Shown: one piece after another, positions 1 through 7,082 of the stretch
Numbering within the stretch: position 1 is the first letter of the stretch
How the letters are laid out: each line of letters begins with the position of its first letter
Assembly: GCA_031278315.1 (NCBI GenBank)
Contig: JAITKS010000392.1
Span: forward strand, 1 to 8,743
Reading direction: 5' to 3'
DNA from: Planctomycetaceae bacterium
GTDB taxonomy: Bacteria > Planctomycetota > Planctomycetia > Pirellulales > Thermoguttaceae
DNA length: 8,743 nucleotides
Made by a program: the position numbers and the translations under genes
The notes under the pieces: generated by a model
What the model was told of the DNA's origin: nothing
Database searches by the model: none
Seen by the model: the letters and a program-made list of their open reading frames with translations, nothing else

Positions 1-1
1 T

Positions 2-2092
2 GATTCATTCCCGCCCGATATGTTAGATCGGTTCAGTTTACAATTAGGCGGCGATGTGTCAGGTAATCGGCAAACGGCACAATTATTATTCGGCTCCGGT
101 TCTCAAGGCTATGATCCTCAGAGTCTTGTCGATGATTACACGACGCTGCGAGTTAGTATCGCAATGAAACCTGAAGATCGCCAGCGAATCGTTTGGACTA
201 GTACCGCCGACGGTTACTTGACCACGTCATCCAACGGTAATTGGACAGATGTCAACGGCAATTTGACAGATGCATCAGGACAATCACTGAATTTTAATCA
301 TTCCGATTACCTTGTATTCGACGAAAGAGGTAAACAAGGCGAAGTCATACTCGGTAAACCAATATACGATCTTAACGGTAATCTAACCGCTACGACTTAC
401 GGCGCGAGAACATTTTCCGGTCTCCTTATCAGCGGCGGCGATTACACATTTACCGGCGGCGATTTCTTCGGTATAGCTGCCGATTTCGGAACCGATACCG
501 CAACCGGAACTAACGTAACAATGAAAGGTGATGTCCAAATAGCAGCTGGAAATATTACATTCAAAAATAATCTCTACACAGAAGGTAAAATCGAAATAGT
601 CAACGGTGCAACCGTCACACTAACAAATAACAAAGCATTCCACGCGGAAAAAGAACTCATAGTCTCCGAGACCGCATCACTCATAATCGAACCGAACTCC
701 GATATTATCCGCGCTTCTAAAATTGCTATTGCCGGTGATGTCCAATTTATCAACGAACCCGAACCCAGCGTAACCAATACCCCCCGATTCCAAAACCTAA
801 TTTCCGTAACAGAAACTCCATTCGATGCCCAAACACAAGAAACACTCAAAGATAAAATCGAATTGTCCAGAGGACTCTGGCAACGGTCAATCGAATTCAA
901 CGAAGATAACACCGCAATCGATTTGATCTACAAATCATTGTCAATCAATGAATACGCACAAATCCATAATTTCAATGATAACAATACCGCAATCGCTAAC
1001 TACTTCACACAAGTATTCAACAACTGGGGACAACTCGATTTTGAAAAAAGTCTGCTCAATCTCAACGATACAGAATTACTTAACCTTTTCTCAACATTGT
1101 CTAATGCGGTAATTCATTCGGAAGCGAAATACATGTCATTGTCCAATCCTTACCGTGCGATTTCCAATCATTTTTTCAGCATGCAAGATGTCGGTAATAA
1201 TAATTACAATTACTCCCTTGTCCGCGGCACACCCAGTACAGCAACTAGAGATATATGGTTCTCAATCAATAACCACTCACTCGAAATGTCAGGCGACAGT
1301 AACGCACAAACAATCAATACCCAACGCAGCGGTTTAAATATCGGTATCGATAAACGATTCGGTAAAGCATTGCTCGCCGGTATCCTGCTCTCCACAGGCG
1401 ACGCTAAATTAACACAAAAACATAACGGAAACCGTATCGATATGGAAGACGTCGTTTTCGGATTCTACACACAATACCAATTCCTTAACGAAGTACAACT
1501 AAACTCATATATCGGATTAGGAATACAAAAATTCAACAGCAAAATACTCACCGTAACCGGAATCGATAATAATTACGATCTCAACTACAATTACGTTAAA
1601 TCACAATACGACGGCGATACCGCATTCTGGAATGTCGAACTCATCCGCCCAATCCATAAATCCAATGTTGCCTTCATGCCTGGATTCGGAATAGATATAC
1701 AATACGCACACACCAAATCATTCAACGTAAATGATCAATTCAACACACATATCAGCAGCAGCAAAATAAATCAAATAATGGTACGAACCGGCTTCAACTC
1801 ACTATGGAAAATTAATGATAGATTCAGACTCGAAACCCAATCATGGTACAGACGCCAAATCGGCGGAAGTGATACACTAGCAATGAATATATCCGTACCG
1901 GGCATCAATTCAGTCAAACCAGCCTCGCTAAAAGGTATCACCGCAGGACGCGACTACATCACACTAGGTATCGGAAGCCGATACTACTTGACAAACAAAA
2001 AACAAAGTCAACTCATGCTCGATTACGTTTTCGAAAGAGGAAATAGATCAAAAGCACACTTCATAAATCTCGGATACAACTATAATTTCTAA
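2..2092 (+). CDS. Autotransporter-like outer-membrane protein, 5'-truncated by the window edge
   Basis: The reading frame is open from base 2 (DSFPPD precedes the first Met at 20), so the true start is probably upstream and the Met at 20 should not be taken as the start. Numbering from that Met, residues about 50-260 are a Gly/Thr/Asn-rich passenger with repeating short beta-strand patterns (GNWTDVNGN, SGGDYTFTGGDFFG, NGATVTLTNNKAF), as in pectin-lyase-like beta-helix passengers. Residues about 270-405 are a less repetitive linker. Residues about 410-690 have alternating hydrophobic/polar strands with regularly spaced Gly and aromatic residues (RSGLNIGIDKRFGKALLAGI) and end in GYNYNF; a terminal Phe is the usual outer-membrane barrel sorting signal. 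The length of about 280 aa fits an autotransporter beta-domain (PF03797-like). No Cys or catalytic motif stands out, so an adhesin or surface role is inference. No terminator was found before the next gene. Confidence 0.8.
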   Translation, partial: DSFPPDMLDRFSLQLGGDVSGNRQTAQLLFGSGSQGYDPQSLVDDYTTLRVSIAMKPEDRQRIVWTSTADGYLTTSSNGNWTDVNGNLTDASGQSLNFNHSDYLVFDERGKQGEVILGKPIYDLNGNLTATTYGARTFSGLLISGGDYTFTGGDFFGIAADFGTDTATGTNVTMKGDVQIAAGNITFKNNLYTEGKIEIVNGATVTLTNNKAFHAEKELIVSETASLIIEPNSDIIRASKIAIAGDVQFINEPEPSVTNTPRFQNLISVTETPFDAQTQETLKDKIELSRGLWQRSIEFNEDNTAIDLIYKSLSINEYAQIHNFNDNNTAIANYFTQVFNNWGQLDFEKSLLNLNDTELLNLFSTLSNAVIHSEAKYMSLSNPYRAISNHFFSMQDVGNNNYNYSLVRGTPSTATRDIWFSINNHSLEMSGDSNAQTINTQRSGLNIGIDKRFGKALLAGILLSTGDAKLTQKHNGNRIDMEDVVFGFYTQYQFLNEVQLNSYIGLGIQKFNSKILTVTGIDNNYDLNYNYVKSQYDGDTAFWNVELIRPIHKSNVAFMPGFGIDIQYAHTKSFNVNDQFNTHISSSKINQIMVRTGFNSLWKINDRFRLETQSWYRRQIGGSDTLAMNISVPGINSVKPASLKGITAGRDYITLGIGSRYYLTNKKQSQLMLDYVFERGNRSKAHFINLGYNYNF

Positions 2093-2264
2093 TCAAAAAG
2101 AAATATTGAAATGTAATAAAATTTGTGCGTGCATACCCAAATCAAAAATAATTCAAAATAGAAATTACAAAAAAAAATATATTACACAAATATTAACTTT
2201 TTTGTAATAAATCAAATGCCGGCAGTAACTAATTCATAACAAAGATGCAAACCGCCAAAGAACA
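2093..2264. promoter_or_regulatory. Intergenic spacer with an 11-bp inverted repeat upstream of the second outer-membrane gene
   Basis: This AT-rich spacer of 172 bases contains a perfect 11-bp inverted repeat: ATTACAAAAAA at 2164-2174 and TTTTTTGTAAT at 2198-2208, separated by 23 bases. The T-run lies inside the right arm, so it could act as a weak terminator for the upstream gene or as an operator for the downstream one. A possible but weak promoter (TTGTAA at 2202-2207, TAACTA at 2226-2231, spacer 18) overlaps the right arm. No Shine-Dalgarno sequence is visible before the ATG at 2265. Confidence 0.4.
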
Positions 2265-4277
2265 ATGAGAACAGAACTTTATTCCAAAATAATAATTTTC
2301 GTTACAATAATATGGCTCACTTTGAGTCTTACGCTAACAGTACGTTCTCAATCAGCTGCACCATATCCATACATTCCTGAACCATACATTCCGCCAAATT
2401 CACCTTATAATTCACCGCCCTATAATTCACCGCCCTATAATTCGCCGCCATTAAATCCTGCATTTAATTACGTTCCGCCCAATATGCCGCAGCCTCCTCA
2501 ATTAGTGCCTGAATCTACCAACGAAATTGTTACCGATAATACGTCACGCATTGTAATAAATCCGCCCTCGAACCGTGCTAATACTAACCGTGCTAATACT
2601 AACCGTGCTAATACCAATCGCGGCGAAACTAACCGTGCGTCATTATTCTCACCATTCCGGCGTAATACTACTAGACCTAAATCTAAACCGAGCTGGCAAC
2701 AAATTAACTCGCGCAATAGCTTCGTCGGCAGAAATTTATACGGCACAGAAATATTCGGCGGACAAATCGAACCTACAACTCAATCAACCGGTAACCTATT
2801 CACCACACTCGAAACATTCACATACAACCGCAGTACATTCATAAGCTCAACAATTGATAATACCGTACTCAAATTCAACGTACAATCATTAGTAGGTGCT
2901 CAAGCAATTCCGCTCCAATCATTGCCCGCCGCCGATATAGTCAACTCAAGCAAACAATATAACCTGTTCGTCCAAACACCTGAAACAAATTATATGCGCG
3001 ACGAAATAGTTGCATTTTTAGGTAAAGTTGCAAACGGAAACGCTGCAATCACCGATTTCGACGTAACCGCATCCGGCGACCTAATCGAATACGCTAAAAC
3101 CTACGGCATCGACCCGACCCGACTCGTGTTCGATCCCGTTTACTCAAAAGTTATCTTCCAAAATCCAATCGGCGGAACTTACGATCACAATAATGATCTC
3201 AAAGACGCACAAATTACATACAATTACCTCGCCGAATACAAAATTCCTTACAATGTCGGCAGCGGCGGCGCTTACGGTCTCGGACGGCAAAAAGTTGCCG
3301 ATAACATGACACTCGTCCCAACTAACCGAATAATATTCGACTACAATTACTTCCACAATATCCCATTCACACAATCAACTACACAAATACCAATACAAAT
3401 TAACCGCTTCACAATCGGATTCGAAAAAACACTCCTACACGGTTTAGCCTCACTCGAAATGCGTATCCCGCTCGCCGTAACAATCAATAACCAACTTAGC
3501 CTGTTCGGCGAAAACGATATAGATAAATTCCGACTCGGCGATATAACCCTAATCACTAAATACGTACTGTTTGAACGCCGAAACGTAATATGGACATCAG
3601 GTATAGGATTCTCATTGCCGCTCGCTGAAGATATCAGCATAATAGACCGCACGTCAGGTAATGATATAGTCCGATGGAAAAATCGAACCTTACACTTCAT
3701 GCCTTACCTCGCCGTTTCAGCCGTACCCAACGACCGGCTGTTCTTCAACGCCGTCATACAAGGCGATAACGCAATCATCGGCGACTCAACCTACATCGCA
3801 GACTTCACCCAAATCACATCAAAACGAATGATTAGTATCGGAAAAACTTACGACCGATCTTACATCTACACCTCGCTCGTAATCGGATACTGGCTAAGAC
3901 GGCAAGAAATCTGGAATAACCAAAATTACAACACATACTCGTTCAACGGACAAACACCAAACCCAATATACACAAATCAACCAAAATACAAATTCCCAAA
4001 AATTCCGCAATACTCAAATTGGGCGATGAACTTCACCGCCGAATTACACTGGACACAATCAATAAGTAAATTACGCGGAATCTACTACAAACAAGGTAAC
4101 TACCTGTTCGATATCGGAAACGATTCATCGTCATATCACTCTGTCGATATGACATTAGGAACAAGATTACTATTCAATAAAAAAACAAGTCTAGGCGTCG
4201 GTTATACAGTCCCATTAAGCGGAAAAGATAGAAAATTCGACGGCGAATTAAGAGCAACATACAACAGATACTTCTAA
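2265..4277 (+). CDS. Secreted protein with Pro/Asn-rich repeats and predicted C-terminal outer-membrane beta-barrel
   Basis: The 670-aa product begins with a signal peptide: a basic start, a hydrophobic core about residues 9-25 (IIIFVTIIWLTLSLTLTV), then likely cleavage near RSQSA-AP around residue 31. Residues 32-82 are proline/tyrosine-rich with PPYNS repeats, and residues about 103-125 are NRANT repeats; both look disordered and might span or bind the cell wall. Residues about 145-345 form a mixed region I do not recognise. From about residue 346 the sequence reads as beta-barrel (TNRIIFDYNYFHNIPF, INRFTIGFEKTLLHGLASLE) and ends NRYF with terminal Phe. The 'NRIxFDYNYF...NRFTIGFEKTxxxGxASLExRxP' pattern resembles, from memory, a barrel family common in planctomycetes. 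The ATG at 2265 directly precedes the signal peptide. The gene follows the autotransporter-like gene by 172 bases on the same strand. Transport or structural function cannot be decided from sequence. Confidence 0.75.
   Translation: MRTELYSKIIIFVTIIWLTLSLTLTVRSQSAAPYPYIPEPYIPPNSPYNSPPYNSPPYNSPPLNPAFNYVPPNMPQPPQLVPESTNEIVTDNTSRIVINPPSNRANTNRANTNRANTNRGETNRASLFSPFRRNTTRPKSKPSWQQINSRNSFVGRNLYGTEIFGGQIEPTTQSTGNLFTTLETFTYNRSTFISSTIDNTVLKFNVQSLVGAQAIPLQSLPAADIVNSSKQYNLFVQTPETNYMRDEIVAFLGKVANGNAAITDFDVTASGDLIEYAKTYGIDPTRLVFDPVYSKVIFQNPIGGTYDHNNDLKDAQITYNYLAEYKIPYNVGSGGAYGLGRQKVADNMTLVPTNRIIFDYNYFHNIPFTQSTTQIPIQINRFTIGFEKTLLHGLASLEMRIPLAVTINNQLSLFGENDIDKFRLGDITLITKYVLFERRNVIWTSGIGFSLPLAEDISIIDRTSGNDIVRWKNRTLHFMPYLAVSAVPNDRLFFNAVIQGDNAIIGDSTYIADFTQITSKRMISIGKTYDRSYIYTSLVIGYWLRRQEIWNNQNYNTYSFNGQTPNPIYTNQPKYKFPKIPQYSNWAMNFTAELHWTQSISKLRGIYYKQGNYLFDIGNDSSSYHSVDMTLGTRLLFNKKTSLGVGYTVPLSGKDRKFDGELRATYNRYF
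2403..2447 (+). repeat. 15-nt tandem repeat, three units, encoding PYNSP repeats
   Basis: Units of CCCTATAATTCACCG lie at 2403-2417 (CCT variant), 2418-2432 and 2433-2447 (last unit with a silent A-to-G change). The 15-nt period keeps the frame, so unit gain or loss would lengthen or shorten the proline-rich linker without breaking the gene. Confidence 0.85.
2571..2639 (+). repeat. 15-nt tandem repeat, about 4.6 units, encoding NRANT repeats
   Basis: AACCGTGCTAATACT is repeated at 2571-2585 and 2586-2600, with one change at 2601-2615, a diverged unit at 2616-2630 (AATCGCGGCGAAACT) and a partial unit to 2639. It encodes NRANT-NRANT-NRANT-NRGET-NRA. The near-identity of the first three units suggests recent expansion by slippage or recombination. 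Confidence 0.9.
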
Positions 4278-4295
4278 AATATCACCTACAAAAAA

Positions 4296-4314
4296 ATTCC
4301 ACCGATATATTACT
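4296..4314 (-). repeat. Intergenic head repeat, copy 1
   Basis: On the - strand this reads AGTAATATATCGGTGGAAT followed by a T-run. It matches the copies at 6972-6990 and 7056-7074 over the 10-base core GTAATATATC and most of the next 8 bases. It begins only 19 bases after the stop codon of the barrel gene. Confidence 0.7.
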
Positions 4315-4325
4315 AAAATCATATT

Positions 4326-4360
4326 TCTCTGTGTCCTCTGTGTCCTCTGTGGTTAATAAA
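4326..4360 (-). repeat. CACAGAG triple-nonamer intergenic repeat, left copy
   Basis: On the - strand this is TTTATTAAC followed by three 9-nt units of the CACAGAGGA type. It is identical at 33 of 35 positions to the inverse-oriented copy at 6994-7028; both differences are G versus A at the same place in successive units. I recall similar CACAGAG-type intergenic sequences in many environmental bacterial genomes, but that is memory, not a search. Confidence 0.85.
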
Positions 4361-4412
4361 AACAAAACTAAAGATGCGGTCAAGACGATCGCGTTTCCGA
4401 AAAAAATAAATT

Positions 4413-4431
4413 ATTCAACTGATATATTACA
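4413..4431 (-). repeat. Intergenic head repeat, copy 2
   Basis: The - strand reads TGTAATATATCAGTTGAAT, sharing the GTAATATATCAG core with the other copies. It lies on the 5' side of the CACAGAG triple nonamer in - strand orientation, as copy 3 does on the right, but about 50 bases further away because a GC-richer island intervenes. Confidence 0.65.
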
Positions 4432-4668
4432 TGAATTTTAAAACAAAATAAATTTTAAAATAGGTTTTTAGCCTCCCATTTGATATTTTTTAAAGTATGG
4501 TAAATTAGTTTTTCGTAATATACTAATCTTTGAAATTTTGATTACTTTTTAAGTTTTGATTGTTAGATGATCAAGTCCAGCATGAAAACAGATTGAAAAT
4601 AGTAATCGATTAACTTTCAATATATACTCATTGTACTTTAAATTTCGGTTTTCGTTTTAAACTAAACT

Positions 4669-4683
4669 CGTCCTGAAAGGGCG
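4669..4683 (+). repeat. Small hairpin CGTCCTGAAAGGGCG
   Basis: CGTCCT pairs with AGGGCG (one T-G pair) around a GAA loop, giving a 6-bp stem in an otherwise AT-rich region; GAATTCATAG follows. It lacks a T-run, so it is not an intrinsic terminator. The local GC content suggests a small dispersed repeat or a structured RNA element rather than background sequence. Confidence 0.45.
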
Positions 4684-4798
4684 AATTCATAGACTATTTT
4701 TTGACTCAAAAACAAATTGTAGTAATTAAAAATTATTGCAACGTTTATTGACAATAGTTTAAATTAAAAAAAATAAAAAACGAATTTTAACGTGTAAT

Positions 4799-4825
4799 TG
4801 GTATAATATATTTTTTGACTAGGAG
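4799..4825 (+). promoter_or_regulatory. Extended -10 promoter and ribosome-binding site of the hydrolase gene
   Basis: TGGTATAAT at 4799-4807 is a perfect extended -10 element (TGnTATAAT); no good -35 box lies 16-18 bases upstream, which extended -10 promoters tolerate. Transcription would begin near 4814, giving a leader of about 20 bases. AGGAG at 4821-4825 lies 8 bases before the ATG at 4834 and fixes that start. This is the only strong Shine-Dalgarno sequence visible in the window. Confidence 0.65.
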
Positions 4826-4833
4826 AATTAATT

Positions 4834-6918
4834 ATGTCAGAGCCGATCAATGAAATTGATATTGTAACAAAAAATAAAACAACTATCGGCAAGATATCTT
4901 TTTTGTTCGATTATGTGTTGTTTCTGTTATTTATATTATCTTGTATCTCACTTGTGACATTGATATTTATTCCGCCGTCAAGTTTTTACTCGTTGTCATA
5001 TTCATTTTGGTATTTAGATTTTCGTTATTGGTCTGATTGGATTTCTTGGTGTTGTTGGTCTGTTTTGGGATTTAGTGCCGTCTCTACTCTGATTGCGGTT
5101 TTTATACCGAAAAATGATAAACAGCTTTTTTTGTACCGTAGATCGTTTTACCAGAAACTCATTTTTTTGTCTTGTTTGATTACTATCGGAACGATTTGGT
5201 ATAATTTCGCAACTCTGCCATTGGCAGTTGTTTTTGAATCTGTTTATTCACCTGTTATAAATTTTCTTGATGTCAATTATTCTTATCCGCTTGCCGATTA
5301 TTACACGACAGGTGAAGGTTCTTTTCCGCTTACAATGCCGATAATTTCCGTTACAATTTTTTCTCTGCTTTTTATTACTTGGCGAGTAATAGTTCATGTT
5401 AAAATTTTTAAGAAATCCAAAAAATTATTGACCGAACATTTAGAACAAACAAAAGAAATAAAAACAAACGGAAATACCGTTACAAAAAATCATATAATAT
5501 TAATTTTGTTACTTGCAACTATTCCTCTATTACTTGGCGCAACAGATACAATTAGTACGGTCAAACCGCCGCCTCCGCTGTCGCCGCCGCCTCCGCGAAA
5601 AGTTTCTACTTCTACTGGAATCTACGGCATCAAATCCAAAGACGAACTCGATAAATTTACCGCCGCCGATATTCGTCAACTTATCGACATAGAACATAAA
5701 CGCAGCGGAGTTCGTGATTGGAAAATACCGCATCCGATATTAGTCTATTGTTTTGAAGAGCAGACGTTTCGTTTCACTGCCGGAAAATATAATAATGCCG
5801 AAATTAAATATCGGCTTCACTCTCCGAAAAAAATTGACCCGAATAAAAAATATCCTCTTGTAGTTCATTTGCACGGAGTAGGCGAAGCCGGAAATGACAA
5901 TACAATGCAGCTTGTTCATTTGCATTCGCTTTTATCGCTGATGGTTGGTCCCGATCAGCAAGATTTTTTTCTGCTCGTGACGCAATGTCCGAAAAACGAT
6001 CCTTCTTGGACTTTTAGTGATAAAGGTGATGGAAATCTTGATATTGCATATTCGGCAATAAAACATGTAATAAATGAAAATCCAATAGATGACAACCGAA
6101 TTAGTTTGTTCGGATTGAGCAGCGGCGGATACGGTGCATGGGATTTTATAAGAAAATATCCTGAAATTTTTGCCGCTTGCACACCGACAGCTTGTTTGCC
6201 ATTGGAAATCTATTATCCCGAAAAATTAAAAAATACAGCTATTTGGACTTTTTGTAATATCGATGACGTCCGTAAAGATACTTCTAGGATTAAACAAGCT
6301 GATAAAGTTCTTAACGGTGCCGGAGGATATTTTAAAATGACTATTCTCAAGCAAAAGGGGCATGCAGTGTGGCATAAGGCGATGGATGATTACAATTGTT
6401 TTTCTTGGATGATTGCACAACAACGCGGCAATTGGTTTAATCCGCCGCCGGAACGAAAAATTTATAAATATCGAGATTTAGACAATTGTTTTCATGTGTT
6501 TTTACTACCGGTTTTAATGTCAATTTGTTTGTTAATCACGAAAGAAATCTACGTAACAGAATTTATACATAACAAAATTGCAAAATTATTTTACGTTGCG
6601 AAAAAAAACAAAACTCAAATCAAAACCAACACAATTGCATCGGAAGACAACAACAACAACGATGATTATAAAACAGAAAACAAAACCGTAGAGATTCCAA
6701 AAACTGTTAAGATTAACGTTACAGAAAATATTCCTTTAGATCAATTTCGTATCTGGCATGATATATCGGGAACAAAAGGTGTAGAGTTAAAAGTGATCTC
6801 TATTAAAGATGATTTGGTTAAATTTGAAGACCGTAACGGCAAAAGATATCAATTTAATATTATTAGATTTTATCCGCCTGAACAAAAACTCTTGCGTGAA
6901 TACGCCGAATCAAAATAA
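4834..6918 (+). CDS. Polytopic membrane protein with alpha/beta-hydrolase (esterase/peptidase-like) domain and SHD1-like C-terminus
   Basis: The 694-aa protein has five predicted TM helices (about 23-47, 68-92, 108-132, 165-190, 218-236), a proline-rich linker (245-256), a hydrolase domain (about 300-530), a sixth TM (552-572), a Lys/Asn-rich linker and an SHD1-like domain (about 634-694; FRIWHDISGTKGVELKV, then VKFEDRNGKRYQF). The hydrolase shows HLHGVGEAGNDN (oxyanion region, H347-G348), the nucleophile elbow GLSSGGYG (S429), a likely acid at D477 or D478 (FCNIDDV) and H510 (KGHAVW). The order and the DDNRISLFGLSSGG context match the COG4099-type predicted peptidase/esterase family. Positive charges in the TM2-3 and TM4-5 loops put the hydrolase outside the cytoplasmic membrane and the SHD1 tail in the cytoplasm. 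Substrate unknown. The gene appears monocistronic, with its own promoter, and is convergent with the - strand pair. It favours T-ending codons for Phe and Tyr, unlike the two upstream genes. Confidence 0.85.
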   Translation: MSEPINEIDIVTKNKTTIGKISFLFDYVLFLLFILSCISLVTLIFIPPSSFYSLSYSFWYLDFRYWSDWISWCCWSVLGFSAVSTLIAVFIPKNDKQLFLYRRSFYQKLIFLSCLITIGTIWYNFATLPLAVVFESVYSPVINFLDVNYSYPLADYYTTGEGSFPLTMPIISVTIFSLLFITWRVIVHVKIFKKSKKLLTEHLEQTKEIKTNGNTVTKNHIILILLLATIPLLLGATDTISTVKPPPPLSPPPPRKVSTSTGIYGIKSKDELDKFTAADIRQLIDIEHKRSGVRDWKIPHPILVYCFEEQTFRFTAGKYNNAEIKYRLHSPKKIDPNKKYPLVVHLHGVGEAGNDNTMQLVHLHSLLSLMVGPDQQDFFLLVTQCPKNDPSWTFSDKGDGNLDIAYSAIKHVINENPIDDNRISLFGLSSGGYGAWDFIRKYPEIFAACTPTACLPLEIYYPEKLKNTAIWTFCNIDDVRKDTSRIKQADKVLNGAGGYFKMTILKQKGHAVWHKAMDDYNCFSWMIAQQRGNWFNPPPERKIYKYRDLDNCFHVFLLPVLMSICLLITKEIYVTEFIHNKIAKLFYVAKKNKTQIKTNTIASEDNNNNDDYKTENKTVEIPKTVKINVTENIPLDQFRIWHDISGTKGVELKVISIKDDLVKFEDRNGKRYQFNIIRFYPPEQKLLREYAESK

Positions 6919-6971
6919 TTTTCCAAAGAAATTAAAGCGTTGATTTAATAAGACTAAAAAAAAGGATTATT

Positions 6972-6990
6972 GGTAATATATCAGCGGAAT
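6972..6990 (+). repeat. Intergenic head repeat, copy 3
   Basis: GGTAATATATCAGCGGAAT is followed by a T-run and TATTAAC, then directly by the CACAGAG triple nonamer. It starts 54 bases after the hydrolase stop codon and is the best example of the head-plus-nonamers unit. Confidence 0.75.
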
Positions 6991-6993
6991 TTT

Positions 6994-7029
6994 TTTATTA
7001 ACCACAGAGAACACAGAGAACACAGAGAG
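6994..7029 (+). repeat. CACAGAG triple-nonamer intergenic repeat, right copy
   Basis: TTTATTAAC is followed by three nonamers at 7003-7011 (CACAGAGAA), 7012-7020 (CACAGAGAA) and 7021-7029 (CACAGAGAG). It is the inverted counterpart of 4326-4360, with 2 differences in 35 bases. Confidence 0.85.
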
Positions 7030-7055
7030 ATCGTAATTTTAGATTTAAGAATTAA

Positions 7056-7074
7056 GGTAATATATCAGTGAAAT
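7056..7074 (+). repeat. Intergenic head repeat, copy 4
   Basis: GGTAATATATCAGTGAAAT differs from copy 3 at two positions and is followed by TTTTTTAAT and then by a different triple nonamer of the CACGAAATA type at 7083-7109. Confidence 0.75.
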
Positions 7075-7082
7075 TTTTTAAT

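Larger units (their letters stand above)
4278..4833. other. Long AT-rich intergenic region with dispersed repeats and the hydrolase promoter
   Basis: No convincing gene is present in these 556 bases. The left third (4290-4431) holds two copies of a GTAATATATC-type repeat and one CACAGAG-type triple nonamer, all on the - strand. Between them is a GC-richer island at about 4372-4398 with a possible hairpin (GCGGTC/GATCGC, one G-T pair). The middle (4432-4668) is plain AT-rich sequence in which I see nothing specific. A small hairpin lies at 4669-4683 and the promoter and ribosome-binding site of the next gene at 4799-4825. No clear intrinsic terminator for the upstream gene is visible. Confidence 0.7.

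Noticed and set aside
574..912. 112-aa open frame on the - strand inside the autotransporter-like gene
   Set aside because: It is antisense to a well-supported coding region, with low-complexity Ser/Leu composition and no recognisable domain.
2245..2268. Seven-codon leader frame (MQTAKEQ) whose TGA overlaps the ATG of the barrel gene
   Set aside because: The ATGA overlap could couple translation, but there is no ribosome-binding site before it and such a short frame is easily due to chance.
2498..2844. Overlapping open frames in the NRANT repeat region (both strands)
   Set aside because: Their repeated LARLV-type or LTVLI-type residues are just the 15-nt repeat read in other frames.
3347..3700. 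117-aa open frame on the - strand inside the barrel gene
   Set aside because: It is antisense to a confident gene whose codon bias (few T/G) mechanically removes stop codons on the other strand; no motif or ribosome-binding site.
4748..4753. Perfect TTGACA -35 box upstream of the hydrolase gene
   Set aside because: It is 48 bases from the TATAAT at 4802, far too distant, and no acceptable -10 lies 15-19 bases downstream of it.
4326..7028. Insertion sequence or transposon bounded by the inverted CACAGAG repeats
   Set aside because: The enclosed gene is a hydrolase, not a transposase, no target-site duplication is visible, and the repeats sit where dispersed intergenic repeats usually do. It is kept only as a testable finding.
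7003..7029. CRISPR-like array in the CACAGAG repeats
   Set aside because: Units are only 9 nt, directly adjacent with no spacers, and no cas genes are nearby.
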